Part shown: positions 35,090 to 47,103 of the stretch, one piece after another | Layout of the letters: each line of letters starts with the position of its first letter | How positions within the stretch are numbered: position 1 is the stretch's first letter | Origin: Escallonia rubra | Lineage: Eukaryota > Streptophyta > Magnoliopsida > Escalloniales > Escalloniaceae | Assembly: GCA_033065855.1 (NCBI GenBank) | Contig: JAVXUO010000425.1 | Location: 741,962-805,961 of the forward strand | Length of the DNA stretch: 64,000 bases | Direction: 5' to 3' | The notes under the pieces: model-generated | Databases searched by the model: none | What the model was told of the DNA's origin: nothing | The model's input: the letters and a program-made list of their open reading frames with translations, nothing else | Translations under genes and position numbers: made by a program

Positions 35090-35930
35090 GGGGATAGGCG
35101 ACTCCTCCGGGACACTATCTCTGCCAGGGAGCTCTTCAACTCCCCTTCCGCCAGGTAGACGGCTCCTCCGGGATGCTACCTCGGCCAGTCGGGTAGACGG
35201 CTCCTCCGGGATGCTACCTTGACATGCTCCGAGTGCTCCGGCACAAGGACTCACCCGCGGGGATAGGCGACTCCTCCGGGACACTATCTCTGCCAGGGAG
35301 CTCTTCAACTCCCCTTCCGCCAGGTAGACGGCTCCTCCGGGATGCTACCTCGGCCAGTCGGGTAGACGGCTCCTCCGGGATGCTACCTTGACATGCTCCG
35401 AGTGCTCCGGCACAAGGACTCACCAGCGGGGATAGGCGACTCCTCCGGGACACTATCTCTGCCAGGGAGCTCTTCAACTCCCCTTCCGCCAGGTAGACGG
35501 CTCCTCCGGGATGCTACCTCGGCCAGTCGGGTAGACGGCTCCTTCGGGATGCTACCTTGACATGCTCCGAGTGCTCCGGCATAAGGACTCACCCACGGGG
35601 ATAGGCGACTCCTCCGGGACACTATCTCTGCCAGGGAGCTCTTCAACTCTCCTTCCGCCAGGTAGACGGCTCCTCCGGGATGCTACCTCGGCCAGTCGGG
35701 TAGACGGCTCCTCCGGGATGCTACCTTGACATGCTCCGAGTGCTCCGGCATAAGGACTCACCCGCAGGGATAGGCGACTCCTCCGGGACACTATCTCTGC
35801 CAGGGAGCTCTTCAACTCCCCTTCCGCCAGGTAGACGGCTCCTCCGGGATGCTACCTTGGCCGGCCGGGTAGACGGCTCCTCCGGGATGCTACCTTGGCC
35901 TGCGGAATAGACGACTCCTCCGGGACACTA
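35090..35930. repeat. 169-bp tandem repeat array in solo LTR 1
   Basis: The phrase GGGGATAGGCGACTCCTCCG recurs with a spacing of 169 bases from about 35089 to 35765, four full units plus a partial one. The units are nearly identical, indicating recent homogenisation. Within each unit, GTAGACGGCTCCTCCGGGAT occurs twice. The open frames of 87 codons on the minus strand are products of this period. Confidence 0.93.
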
Positions 35931-36933
35931 TCTCCGTCAGGGTGCCTGCGTGACTGGCCTACGTGCTCCGGCACTGGGGGCTTGCGTCGGCACCCCTAGG
36001 GACTATGACCCCCGGGTCACTCCGAGACGGGAGCAGGTCTTCGGAGGGCATCGCGCCTAGTTCACCTGGCAGTTGGGCGTCGGGTCTTCCCCACCGCTGT
36101 CAGGCCTGTGGGACTCCGCAAGGGCTTGGATTGGAGGCTAGATCAAGGGGGTTCTCTGGCCACACCGATGCGGTGGGAGCCAGTCTTTCCAGACAGACAG
36201 AGCGACGCTGTGAGGAGCAGGCTGGTTGAATATGCGATCTGACAGTCCATGGAGCACCGGCACTCGTGGACCCCCCGGTGACGTGTCACTCCCGGGGAGC
36301 GCCACGTGTCGGTTAATGACATCATCATCTCAATCTCTATAAATAGAGGTCTTGAGAATTCATTTGAAGGAGGATAACATTTGGACATTTTCACTTTCTC
36401 ACTCTAGAATTCTAGAGAGAGAAACATACAGCACCCTGACTTTGGACCTAAGCATTGGACTGTGACTGTCATCGTGTATTCATCCTGCGCTATCGCCCTC
36501 GCAGCACTGCCACCCTCAAGCTCTGTCTGGGAAGCCCTTGGTCTCTGCCCTTGTTCCACCCTTGCTGTGTCTCACATCAACATACTTGGAAGCTGACTCG
36601 GACTGCAGCCTTTGTGGCACCTCCACGTAAGTACGAACCCGCTTTCCTTGGCATCAATATGATATGGTCAATGATCGGTTTCTGAACGCTTGTGTCAAGA
36701 AAGATAAACATAAACCAAGTATTGACTAGTACTTGATGGGCTCTATTGCATGTGATCTAATAGAAAAAAATTGTGCTAAGCTCCATTTACTGAAAACGCT
36801 TGGTTTAAAGTTAAAATCGAGAAGTATTCAAGATATATACGGATAAAGATTCTTTGGTGTAATAACTTTAATATGACAAAGGTTATTCTCGAAAATCTTT
36901 TACCCTTGTTGCTAATAAATTTAGAATAATAAT

Positions 36934-37487
36934 AATTTTTGTCGCTAAAGTGTTGTTAACAGCACTTTAACATTATGACGTTAGGTGGTGGGACTTCCAA
37001 CTTCATCATTGAGTTTGCCAACTCGATCCACCTATTGCTCACATATATCTCTTTGTCTCATTGTGCTTCTATTATTTTTTCAAACATTGAGTTTGATTTG
37101 CAGAACTTCAGTTCCCTTCTTTCTTAGTCACACGTCTCTGGATGTCCCTTCTTTCTTAGTCACACGTCTCTTGATTCCCAAGCGAGCGTCATCCCATTTC
37201 CTTTGTCCACATAACACAATCGAGAGTTGAGCAAGAGAGACTCCAACTTTAAAGTTAATCCTGCAATTTTTCAATCCAGAAATTATGTCACAGGGTAATA
37301 TAATATGCAACGAACGAAGTTGTACTTAGTATTTGAAGAAGACGATCTTCTTCAAAAGCATGAGTAAAATCAACTAAGACAGGGCCTCTACATCTTTTTA
37401 AAGAAGTCCACACCAAAGTTTCCTTGCTTAAAACTTCTAGGAGCAAAATTTTATCTTGTACGGAGTATTTCTTTAGCGACAAAAATT
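36934..37487. mobile_element. MITE with AATTTTTGTCGCTAAAG ends
   Basis: AATTTTTGTCGCTAAAG at 36934-36950 is mirrored by CTTTAGCGACAAAAATTT at 37471-37488. The left end continues into a small palindrome (GTGTTGTTAACAGCAC). The body contains a 33-bp tandem duplication (CCCTTCTTTCTTAGTCACAC, about 37116 and 37146). Similar GTCGCTAAAG or GTCGCTGAAG fragments are scattered at about 46255, 47560, 48570-48630 and 52440-52560, so this is a local repeat family. The target duplication is unclear. Confidence 0.55.
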
Positions 37488-37743
37488 TACCTAAAATTGT
37501 AAAGCATTAGGTTCCATTCTAAACAGTAGTCAATCGCCGGGTCGTAAATGGAATGTCTAACTAAATGGCTAAGAAAATTACATATAAGGTTTTTATAAAA
37601 GTTATGGGTCGATACTTTAAAGTAATTAAATCACATTATCTAGAACACATTCCGGGAGTTGTAACGTCCGGAAAAACTTGAATGCGTTAGTGATATTGAA
37701 AGCTCCGCACGAGCTCCAAAAGGGAAGGTGTTGTAACTGGCGC

Positions 37744-37792
<49 letters not shown>

Positions 37793-38872
37793 ATACGATG
37801 AGAATACCATAACTCTTCAACTTCTTATTATATGTAAACTTACTTCTCATTTAATTGCATCCATCCATTTTACCACGTTATATCTACGAGGTTGAAAGCA
37901 CTAGTACAAGTCATCACTTTAGCCCCGACTATTTGGAGCACAAATCCACGTCACACGAACTAAAAAAGAGACATTTAACATTATTGTCTTCCCACCCGGA
38001 ATTTTGTGGCTTAGGGGCCTTGGCAACTCAAGACCTTCCACTTGTGTTCAATAATGTAAACTGAGTCATGCGTTAATCGTTATCCGCTGCATGTGGATGC
38101 TTTGCTTCCATTGGTATCCTAGGCCAGGTGACCAATTGTTCTTTTATTCTGGTCTATATCTCGTCACGTACACCCACCACGTGGCCTGTAAATTGGACCC
38201 ACCCAATATCAATCATTGGACCCCCGATATTTGGAGACCATTACACATTTGTTTGTTTGTTTTTTGGTGAAGTTTAAGAATTCAACTATTAATATACAGT
38301 CCAATATAACAATTGCTAGCCTTTTAATGCCAAAAAATGAGCTAATAGAACATATAAGACGATAAAAATAACCTTTCTTTTACGTCTAATGTCCCCATAT
38401 AATAAACGAAAAAAATAAAATTACAGAGAGTTTTGTATTTATCCTTGGAATGACCGAACGAAACATAAGGACTAAACAACGTCAAATAATATTTTAGTAA
38501 TTTGTAGATCGAGGTGGCCTTGTAGATCTTACGTGTAAGATGACCTGCTTGAGTCTTTGTGTCGGCAAAATAAATATACAGAATACTTTGCTATAGCAAA
38601 AAGGGTAAAAGATACATGACCAAGAAGGGGTGTTGGCGGCTCCCAAGGTAAGCTATACAATGGCAAGTTGCCTTTTTGTGTTAATGACCAAAGTCCAAAC
38701 GGCATAAAGAAGAAACCAACATGAAATTTGTCTACTACTTTTCCTGTTTTGCTGTCTAAGTAACACACGATACCAGGCCAGATAGAACCTTGATAAACTA
38801 TAACCCTTTATATTGCTATTCTTTGCATGCATTCACAAACACCCTTTCGCCGTCTCTCCCCAACCTTCCAAA
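37488..38872. other. Upstream region of the dicarboxylate transporter gene
   Basis: A (TA)n tract lies at about 37747-37790. A minus-strand open frame at 38529-38768 (KTGKVVDKFHVGFFFMPFG) could be a relic of a gene, but I cannot identify it. TATA-like sequences (CTTTATATTG) at about 38806-38815 lie about 60 bases before the start codon of the transporter. Confidence 0.4.
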
Positions 38873-41818
38873 ATGAATGGTGATGAATCCAAAACCCCTC
38901 TTCTTCCACTTCATGATCCAATCCACCGGTCACAGAGCTTCAATTCAGGTATCAAATCCGTTCTGACACTGAACAATTTCTTCATACTACTAGGACCGTT
39001 GTTATGCACCGTTATATGCCTGTTTGTCAAGTTGGACGGTCCTGTGACTAGCCGGAACATGTTAGCCGTCCTTACGTGGGTGTTCACATGGTGGATGACG
39101 GAGGCGGTGCCGATGCCGGTGACCTCCATGTCACCCCTCTTCCTCTTTCCCCTGTTCGGAATAGCTGCCGCAGATGATGTTGCACATTCGTATATGGATG
39201 ATGTGATTGCTCTTGTCCTTGGAAGCTTCATACTTGCTCTTGCGGTTGAGCATTACAACATACATAGGAGATTAGCCCTTAATGTAAGTCATCTCCATTA
39301 ATCCATTTACGGTATGAACTCATCCGAAATACGCAGAAGTGTCTTCACACGGCGCCGCCCAAGTACATCTTTGGTTGCCCCCACGAATTCTTGACCCAGT
39401 CATGCCAAAACTTTAACTTAAGACCAATGTTTACGAAACAAAGCCAACATTCTCAAAATAAAATTCAATTTCTCTACTTGCACATTCATAATGACAGGGA
39501 CTTTAACCAATCTCTGTAGACTGTTCTATAGCTTTCTCGAAGTTCTTCGTTCGACTTCTAAAAAAAAAAAAAAAATGCTAATCCAAGCCTCTTGGGTCAA
39601 GCACAATTACTTTTGTTCAACTCACACCATGAGCGCGCTAACTTATTATATAGACCGACTTTTATCAGTAATACAAAAGTTAGAAAGTTTTTTCAATTGT
39701 CTTACAGAGAATACAAACAGATAGTACATCACGCGTTACGGATATTAAAATTATAACAGTGAAACATAATAATTAAATATGCTTTACTTTGATTTGACCT
39801 AAATTTAAAAAAAAATGGAATTGCAACGTGTAAGTGGATAACCTTCGAGGCAATCAATTATTTCTCTTGTAGTAATTGGCTAATTGCCAATCAGGTACGT
39901 CCTAGAAGATTATATTCCTATCGATAACATGTTACATCGTACACCTCACACAAGTCATATATCACTCGGTTGGTGCATAATTGGCTTATTATATATTCAT
40001 CACGTGCATGGGCCATGCAGATAACCCTGTTGTTCTGTGGAGACCCACTGAACCCGCGGCTCCTCCTGCTCGGGCTCTGCGCCACGACGGCGTTTGTCAG
40101 CATGTGGATGCACAACGTGGCCGCCGCCATGATGATGATGCCCGTTGCCACCGGAATCCTCCAGCGCCTGCCGTCGGGCCCCGCGCAGCCCGGCGTCGTG
40201 CGCAGCTTCTGTAAGGCGGTGGTGCTGGGGGTGATATACTCCGCGGCCATCGGAGGGATGAGCACGCTCACCGGGACGGGCGTCAACCTGATACTGGTGG
40301 GGATGTGGAAGAGTTATTTTCCGGAAGCAAAGCCCATCAGCTTCAGTACTTGGTTCTTTTTTGGGTTCCCGTTGGCTCTGTTGATTTTCTTTGCTTTGTG
40401 GGGGATACTTTGTTTGCTGTATTGTCCAAGGGAAGCTGGTCGTGGCCTCTCTGCTTATTTAGACAAAGCTCATTTGAAGAGGGAGCTGGATCTGTTAGGT
40501 AAGCATAATTTTGCTTGGTGTGATGGTGTCAATGTCATAATGGCTGGCGCCAAACATACCCGAAGTAATAGTTTCTAAGGAAAAAATTATTTGGAGGAAG
40601 CGGTGCTGTCTTATCAATGTCAGCTCTTATCAATATCAGCTAGTTTAATTAAAAAAGTTCTTTGACATTGTATTAAGAAACATATATAGATTATATCAGT
40701 TAATTCGGATCTTCTGAAACACGTACAAAAATTTGGAAGCGCTAAGGGAGGAGAAATGAGTCAAATTTGTTAGTAAATTTTCTTCTTTGTGACGCGCAGG
40801 TCCAATGGCTTTTGCTGAAAAGACAATATTGGCTGTGTTCGCGGTACGGTCCTCAAATAAATTTAGTTTGACAAAGTAATTGTAGCGAGTTGATTTATGT
40901 GAAGGACTTTCATGCAGATGCTAATAGTTTTGTGGATGACAAGGAGCATAACAGACGATATTCCTGGGTGGGGAGCAATCTTCAATGGGCGTGCTGGTGA
41001 TGGAACTGTCAGTGTGAGTATTACTGTTCAAAATGGAAAATATATCTGGATACAGATAATTTGCAGTAATTACAGATAATCTGCAGTTGAGTTTTTCTTC
41101 AGTGGATCCATGTTGTATGTTTCTCTGTCATTCTCTAGGCATAAATTGATCACAATATTTGTTGTTTAGGTGATGATGGCAACCTTGTTGTTCATAATCC
41201 CAAACAAGAAGCAAAAAGGAGAGAAACTAATGGATTGGAACAAATGCAAGAAGTTGCCATGGAACATCATATTACTGCTAGGGGCCGGTTTCGCCATAGC
41301 GGACGGCGTCCGGTCAAGCGGCCTCGCGGACGTTCTATCGGAAGCCTTGGATTTCCTGGAGGCGGCTCCATATTTAGCCATCGCCCCCGCCGTGTGCCTA
41401 GTAAGCGCGACGATAACAGAGTTCACGTCGAACAACGCCACCACCACCCTCCTTGTTCCATTGCTCATCCAAATCGCGAACACAATGCGCGTTCATCCTC
41501 TCCTCCTCATGATCCCCGGTGCCATCGGCGCACAGTTCGCTTTCTTGCTTCCGACGGGAACGCCTTCTAACGTCGTTGGCTTCTCAACTGGACACATTGA
41601 TATCCCAGATATGATCAAGACGGGACTCCCACTTAAGATTGCAGGAACTGCTGTGCTATCAATTTTGATGCCTACTCTAGGTAAAATGGCTTTGGTCGGA
41701 CATCTCCGTTGCATGTGAAGATTTGTGCTTGATTAACACATTTTTTTTGCTTGCAGGAGCTTTTGTTTTCGGGACAGATAAACAAGTAAACATTGCAAAA
41801 TTTGCTTACCCAAACTGA
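38873..41818 (+). CDS. TDT: Tonoplast dicarboxylate transporter (SLC13/DASS family)
   Basis: Six exons: 38873-39283, 40021-40498, 40800-40843, 40918-41013, 41170-41680 and 41757-41818, all with GT-AG borders, giving 533 residues against about 540 for Arabidopsis AttDT, as I recall it. The protein should move malate, fumarate and citrate across the vacuolar membrane. The sequence keeps long hydrophobic segments and the conserved stretches [68 protein letters not shown] and [18 protein letters not shown]. The Asn-containing motifs lie in the regions that bind the carboxylate substrate in this family. The start codon [13 protein letters not shown] resembles the AttDT N-terminus. Exon 2 is markedly GC-rich compared with its introns. 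The last part of exon 5 and all of exon 6 are copied at 47777-48349. Confidence 0.96.
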
Positions 41819-43447
41819 CCGCGCAGACGCGACCTGGGCAATTGGTTGCAATTTGCAGGTTGACGTGGAAGTCTTTGGCCAATGGATATTAGACTGTTTC
41901 CAAACCCGCCCCCCCCCCCCCCTCCTTCTCTTTGTAGTTTGTTTACTTTTTACATCTGGATTTATCTTGTAAATATATAGTTTTGAATTATACTTTCCCT
42001 GTTTCATCTATTGCCGTTCGTATATGGAAATTAATGGATAGATATTGACTGCAACTTGAGATTGTCGTTGTTCTTCGTGTATGTATTTGGTACGTCGATG
42101 ACCCTTTTCATAGAGGTTGTTTCGGGTCATTACCAGGCTAGCAAGCAATAATTGGCTTATAACCATGGTTAGGTCAATACAACTCCTTCTATTTTATGTG
42201 GTATAAGTTGCAATCAAGTTCTTCCGATCAGGGTGATGACTATGAGAGAGCTACAACTCTAATGGGTGGCATGTCACTTTACTACTCCATTTTATGGCTC
42301 ACTTGGAGTCATTGAAAAAGACTTGGGAATATGTCTTTAAGTAGAAAGGCAAAAATGCTGGAGCTGAGATTCCCTTTCCCAAACTTGCACAATAATACTT
42401 CGGAGAAAAGTTTCTCAGGGGGTCTAATATGCACTAATTAAAGTGACTCCACGTTTTTTCACACTTGTTAAAGAAACATAAAAAGGGATGGCATTTCCAC
42501 GTCCTCACTTTGTTGTGTTAAGTGACTATCAACACAAAAGCTTAAGCTTTTAAAGAATGAATGTAAAAATGTTATCGTACTTCAATACTAACCTTCACGT
42601 GCAAGTCCCAAATTAAACGTGGAGAGACAAATCAAAGTGTACAAATAAATAGAGCGCAAATGACACTATAACAAAGGATGACCAAATATGCAAGCAAAAG
42701 AATCGAACGCAAGACCTTAATTATCACATCCGGAGCGATATAATGTTAAGTTAACTAGTTGGTTTAAAAGTCTAAATTTTTAGAAAAGGGGTCCAACAAT
42801 ATTATCATGTTTTAAAACATTAGAGGAAAGGGAAAAAAAAATTTCAAAAAAAAAAAAAAAGAGATCAAAAGTTGTGAATTGGGCAGAAAACAGAAGCTAG
42901 GAATCATTTGACCACATTTTCTCCGTTGTAACTTAACCTTTTTCAAACTTTTTTACTATTTCTTTAGGCTCTTTTTTCTATAATTGGTTTGTGTCTCTTC
43001 CTCCATATAAGGAAATTCGTCTGCCCAATTCACAACTTTCTGCCCAATTCCAAGGCCAAGGCCTGTTGCTCAGAACTTCTGAGCAAGAGACAATGGGAGA
43101 AAAGTCTCTTCCTCTCGGTACTAAGCTTATTTTGCACCTCACTCTCCTTCTTTCTTTCTGTCACCTTTGTTCCAAGTTTGCCTCCACAGCAGCATTGTTG
43201 CCTCAAAGTGAAGGTAGATTGGCCTTCAACTCTCAGAGTCTTCATATGCTTACGACTGACTTTTGGTTCTTTGTTAATTGTTGAATTCTGGGCCTTTTCC
43301 CACTAGCATGATCTCACTCTCCTATATTTTTATATATTATGATACTCTTTCCCTTTAGAAGAGAAACATAAAATTTTTGAAGACCTTTACTTGTGAAGTT
43401 TTGAATCTACACGCGATACTATTTTGACTCTTGATATGCTAACATAG

Positions 43448-45065
43448 TGTTGTTGCCCAAAGAGGTTCCTTTGCCACGTCGAGGTGCTACAAGGGATGCA
43501 GTCTGAGTTGGCTTCCACGTAGGCAGAGTGGGAGACAGCAGGGATGACGTAAGGGCTGAGAGCAAGGCTCCTCAGGCAGGTCGCGAGGGCTGGCAGCGCC
43601 GCGCAGGCAGGGTGACGACGAACAGGGCTAGCGGTCGACAGTCCGTGTCAAGAGTGCAACGCCGAGGGCTCGAAGTCGTAAGCTCAAGTGTCTTTCTCTC
43701 ACTAGAAATCCAGAGAGAATAGGTTTTAGAGAGAGAAAGTGAAAATGGCAAATGAGGCAGAAGTCCTTGAATAAGCTCCAGAATCCACTATATATAGGCA
43801 CAAATATGTGCGTGTCATCAGCTGACACGTGTCGTCCTGTGGGAGTGACACGTCGCCGTATAGGGTCCCGCAGTCTTGATTGTCCGTCGAATTGCCGGTC
43901 CCCGTGTTCGTGTCGTCCTGCCCTTGCAGCGTCCCTCTGCCTGTCTGAGGAGACTGACCACACTGCGGTAGCATGGTCAGAGTAGCCCGTTGCCCCAGCC
44001 TCCAGTCCAAGCCCTTACTGAATCCCATGGGATGCGTCAAGAGACGCGCCGAGATCCTGACAGCGGTGAGGGTTGCCCCTGCAGCCAACTGCCAGGCGTG
44101 CTGGACACGATGCCCTCCGAGGACCTGCTCCCGTCCCGGAGTGGCTCGCGGTGCATTGCCCTGGCGGTGTCGATGATTGATGGAAACATCGGCGTACATG
44201 CCCATAACTCGATACTTAGAGTCCGTGGCGGTGGGTCCTCGTGACGGGGCACTATGAGCGGAGCCCCCTGAAGCTCGTCGGGTGATTGTGCCGGCGATGG
44301 CCTTAGGGTCGTGAGCTCATTCCTGTTACGAAGGCCGGAGCCTCCGGTTGATTGTGTTTGCGAGGGCCGGAGCCCGTCGATTGATTGTGCTGGCGAAGGC
44401 CGGAGCCTCCGATTGATTGTGCGGGCGAGGGCCGGAGCCCCCGGCTGATTGTGTTGGCGATAATGGGCGTCGCGCATCTACTAGCGATGAGTGAGCGTTG
44501 CTGAATGAGTTGAGTGGGGTGATGGCGGTGGTGAACAGGTCCCCTCCCCCCTCAAGGACAAAGGTGGCCGACCCCCCCACCAAAGGGGTGGCCGACCCCC
44601 TTCTCAAAGGGGTGGCCGACCCCCTCACCAGAGGGGTGGCCGCTCCCCTCACCGAAGGGTGGCCGACCCCCTCTCCAAAGGGGTGGCCGACCCCCTCAGC
44701 AAATGGGTGGCCGACCCCCTCACCAACGGGCTGGCCGACCCCCTCTCCAAAGGGGTGGCCGACCCCCTTAGCAAATGGGTGGCCGACCCCCTTCCCAGGG
44801 GGGTGGCCGATCCCTCGGGAGGGGTGTGCCTTCGATCGTCGTCTGAGTGCTTGCGGCGCGGAGCGCTTTGACCGAGCGATGATGATGTTTAAGTATCGGA
44901 GCGTTTTCACTGAGGAATGATGTTGAGCAAGTTCGACTAGCAAGCGTGTGACGTGTCGTGCCACTGGAGCCTTTTAGCGGGCCCTGGGGTGCGGTCTGCG
45001 GGTGACGTGTCGTGTCACTGGGGTCTCAGCGGGCCCCGGGATACGGTCCGGATAGGTTGTGAACA
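43448..45065 (-). mobile_element. Solo LTR, 1.6 kb, same family as 33948-36656
   Basis: In plus orientation it starts TGTTGTTGCCCAAAG and ends GGTTGTGAACA, flanked by CATAG on both sides (43443-43447 and 45066-45070). Unit B shows the unoccupied site at about 50372 as CATAC. On the minus strand there is a TATA-like CTATATATAG (about 43787-43796) followed by CACTTTCTCTCTCTAAAACC, the same layout as solo LTR 1. The stretch at about 44000-44130 matches 36000-36140 of LTR 1 in reverse. No internal region remains. It inserted after the tandem duplication. Age by LTR comparison is impossible because only one LTR exists. Confidence 0.92.
44560..44815. repeat. About 29-bp minisatellite in solo LTR 2
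   Basis: Units of GGGGTGGCCGACCCCCTCNC+CAA repeat about nine times. Each unit is partly self-complementary (GGGGT...ACCCC). It lies at the same relative place as the 30-bp array in solo LTR 1 but with a different unit sequence. Confidence 0.85.
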
Positions 45066-45069
45066 CATA

Positions 45070-45935
45070 GTCTTGTAACTAAAATGTTATCACTTGTCAT
45101 TAAACTCATTATAACTGCAAAAAGAAGGTGAAAGAACATATCAAAAAGTGAAAATAATATTTTCATACAAATATTATATGTTTGTGCAAATACAGACCGA
45201 TGATGGGAGTACAGGTCGAACCTAGGCCTTGTCAATGGATCCAATAGTAAATGGATTTGATTGGGTTGGATTGAATCGATAATGGATTCAATCTGAACCA
45301 GAACCAAGAGTCTATATAATATAATTTTCTATTGGATCGACAATTGATTAAATCTGAACGAGATCCAAGAGTTTAAATACGTAATAGTTTATTGGCAAAA
45401 TCCCAATGAAATTGTATTTTGACCCACATATATTTGGTAAGATTGTCAATCTTATTTTTTTGGACCCCTGTATGTTACCAAAGCTAGTTTGGTGAAGGAG
45501 AAGTTTAGGAAGTTACAAAAAGGAAAAAGTTGTTAGTGTCCGACTTTCAAAGAGTGCCTGTAATCATGGGATAGAGGGGCCAATTTGACCCAATTCAACT
45601 TTGATTTACTTGGGTTGGATTTTTTTTTTAGTCTAATCCAATGAAATTACTAATAGGCCTAGTATAGATGCGTAGAACCATTTGATAATAGAATGAAATA
45701 AAGAACCCATCAAATTACAGTAGCAATCTTTGGCTTCTTAAATATGCTTGCCATGACAGCTTTTTTCCATTCCTGGAGACGATGAAAACGTTAGAAGCAA
45801 AGTGAGATATTCATTTTTCTAATACACCAATAGTATAAGTGGATCCTTTGCAACAAGGTCTATATTTGTCATCAAGACCTTTAAGATAAGGAGCTTTTAA
45901 ATTGCACTAATACGAAAACTTACTTTCTTGCATAA
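45070..45935. other. Non-coding part of unit A (kinase intron 1 region)
   Basis: It matches 50380-51450 of unit B. A pair CTAGGCCTTGTCAATGGATC (about 45220) and CCAATGAAATTACTAATAGG+CCTA (about 45640) face each other as weak inverted repeats and may bound a decayed hAT of about 440 bp that predates the duplication. Unit B carries about 260 extra bases in this region (50882-51145). Confidence 0.4.
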
Positions 45936-46497
45936 TCAGTGACGGCTCTTACCACCGTTATGGATAAGTTGAATTTCAAGCTTGAACTTGCAAGTGCAAT
46001 TGTGGTATCAAACAGAACTTGTAACGAAAGTATTACCTCAACATTCGATGTAACTGCAGTTATGAGGACGGTAGCGTTTGCCATGTCACAAGGCTGTAAG
46101 TATTTTTGCTCATTCGTTTTTGGTTACACAATAGAATTTGATGGGTAATATACTCACTACTTGGCCCATGTCGAGTGCAAAGTTGAGAGAACGACAGTAC
46201 TCAAGGTGCTGGACTATATACATGCACAAATTGATTGAAAACGAGTGGGCATCATCGCTAAAATTATTTTACTGTAACACACTTTAGCGACATACTTTTG
46301 GAATGATGTTTAAATAGTATGAACTTGTGCAACTAGCCCTCAACCTTACTTCTTGTGTACTGTAGGGCCTTCGAGATCGTAGATCTAACAGGGGTTATTT
46401 TCGAGGAAGTGGAAAATCTCACCTGCTTGTATGGTCTGTAAGTTCTTTTGAATTTGATTATTTCTGAGGAAGTGGGAAACAAATTTTACATTTTTTT

Positions 46498-47103
46498 CGT
46501 TTGACAAAATTTTTTTTTGGTTTTCAGTTTTTAAAGAGCAGTTTTTTAAAGAGCAGCTTAATTTTTTTTTTTTATAAAAACAAGTGGGTGTTTGATAACC
46601 CCCTATTTTTTGAGGTTTTTTTTTTGGTGTTTGGTAACCCTTTTTATTTTGACTTTTTTTTTTGGTGGTTTGCGGTGGCGGTGTTGGGGTGTAGCGGTGG
46701 TGGCCGGTGGTGGTGGTGGTCGCCGGCTGCCGGCAGCCGCCGACGGTGGTCGCCGGCGGCCGGAGGTGGCAGCCGGCAGTCTCCGGCGGCGGTCGCCGGC
46801 GGCCGGAGGTGGCAGACGGCAGTCTCCAGCGGTGGTCACCGGCGGCCGAAAGTGGTCGCCGGCAGTCTCCGGTGGTGGTCGCCGGCGGCCGGCGGTGGTC
46901 GCCTTAGGTTGCCGCCGGAGGTGGGAGGGTGGTGATGGTGGTCTAAGAAAAAAAAACCAAAAGTGAAAAAAAAAACCAGTTTCTAGAGTTTTTTTTTTAC
47001 TCTTCAGTTTAAAAACTGGTTTTTAAACTGAAAAAAAAATGATTACCAAACAGTTTTTAAAAACTGAAAAAAAAAGAGGAAAAAAACTTTGTCAAATCTA
47101 GCC
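46498..47103. mobile_element. MITE with TTTGACAAA ends and GC-rich core
   Basis: CGTTTGACAAAATTTTTTTT on the left and CTTTGTCAAATCTAGCC on the right are weak inverted repeats. An inner pair (GGTGTTTGATAACC at about 46587 and GATTACCAAACAG at about 47041) suggests nesting. The core at 46690-46930 is a GC-rich array of GTCGCCGGCGGCCGGAGGTG-type repeats. Unit B reads straight through the site (TTTTAGATTTTTAGTGTCC at about 52017-52035). Open frames inside are compositional. Confidence 0.65.

Larger units (their letters stand above)
33948..36656 (+). mobile_element. Solo LTR, 2.7 kb, minisatellite-rich, LTR retrotransposon fossil
   Basis: It begins TGTTCCCAACCC and ends CTTGGCATCA (TG...CA), with ATATG on both sides (33943-33947 and 36657-36661). 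No internal retroviral-type coding region remains, so it is a recombined single LTR. A TATA-like CTATAAATAGAGG at about 36337 is followed by CTCTAGAATTCTAGAGAGAG, plausible promoter and start of the transcript. Most of the left two-thirds is GC-rich tandem repeats. About 36000-36300 matches the solo LTR at 43448-45065 in reverse, for example GGGAGCAGGTCTTCGGAGGG. The family is probably Gypsy-like, inferred from LTR length only. Confidence 0.82.

Noticed and set aside
35090-35930. Regularly spaced repeats that might suggest a CRISPR array
   Set aside because: The units are 169 bp and contiguous with no unique spacers, in plant nuclear DNA inside an LTR. This is an ordinary tandem array.
38529-38768. 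A 79-codon minus-strand frame upstream of the transporter
   Set aside because: The translation looks protein-like (KTGKVVDKFHVGFFFMPFG) but I cannot place it in any family, it lacks a clear start context, and no exon partners are visible.
43726-44964. Overlapping open frames of 80-212 codons in the second solo LTR
   Set aside because: High GC and a 29-bp minisatellite leave several frames open. None resembles a retroelement or host protein.
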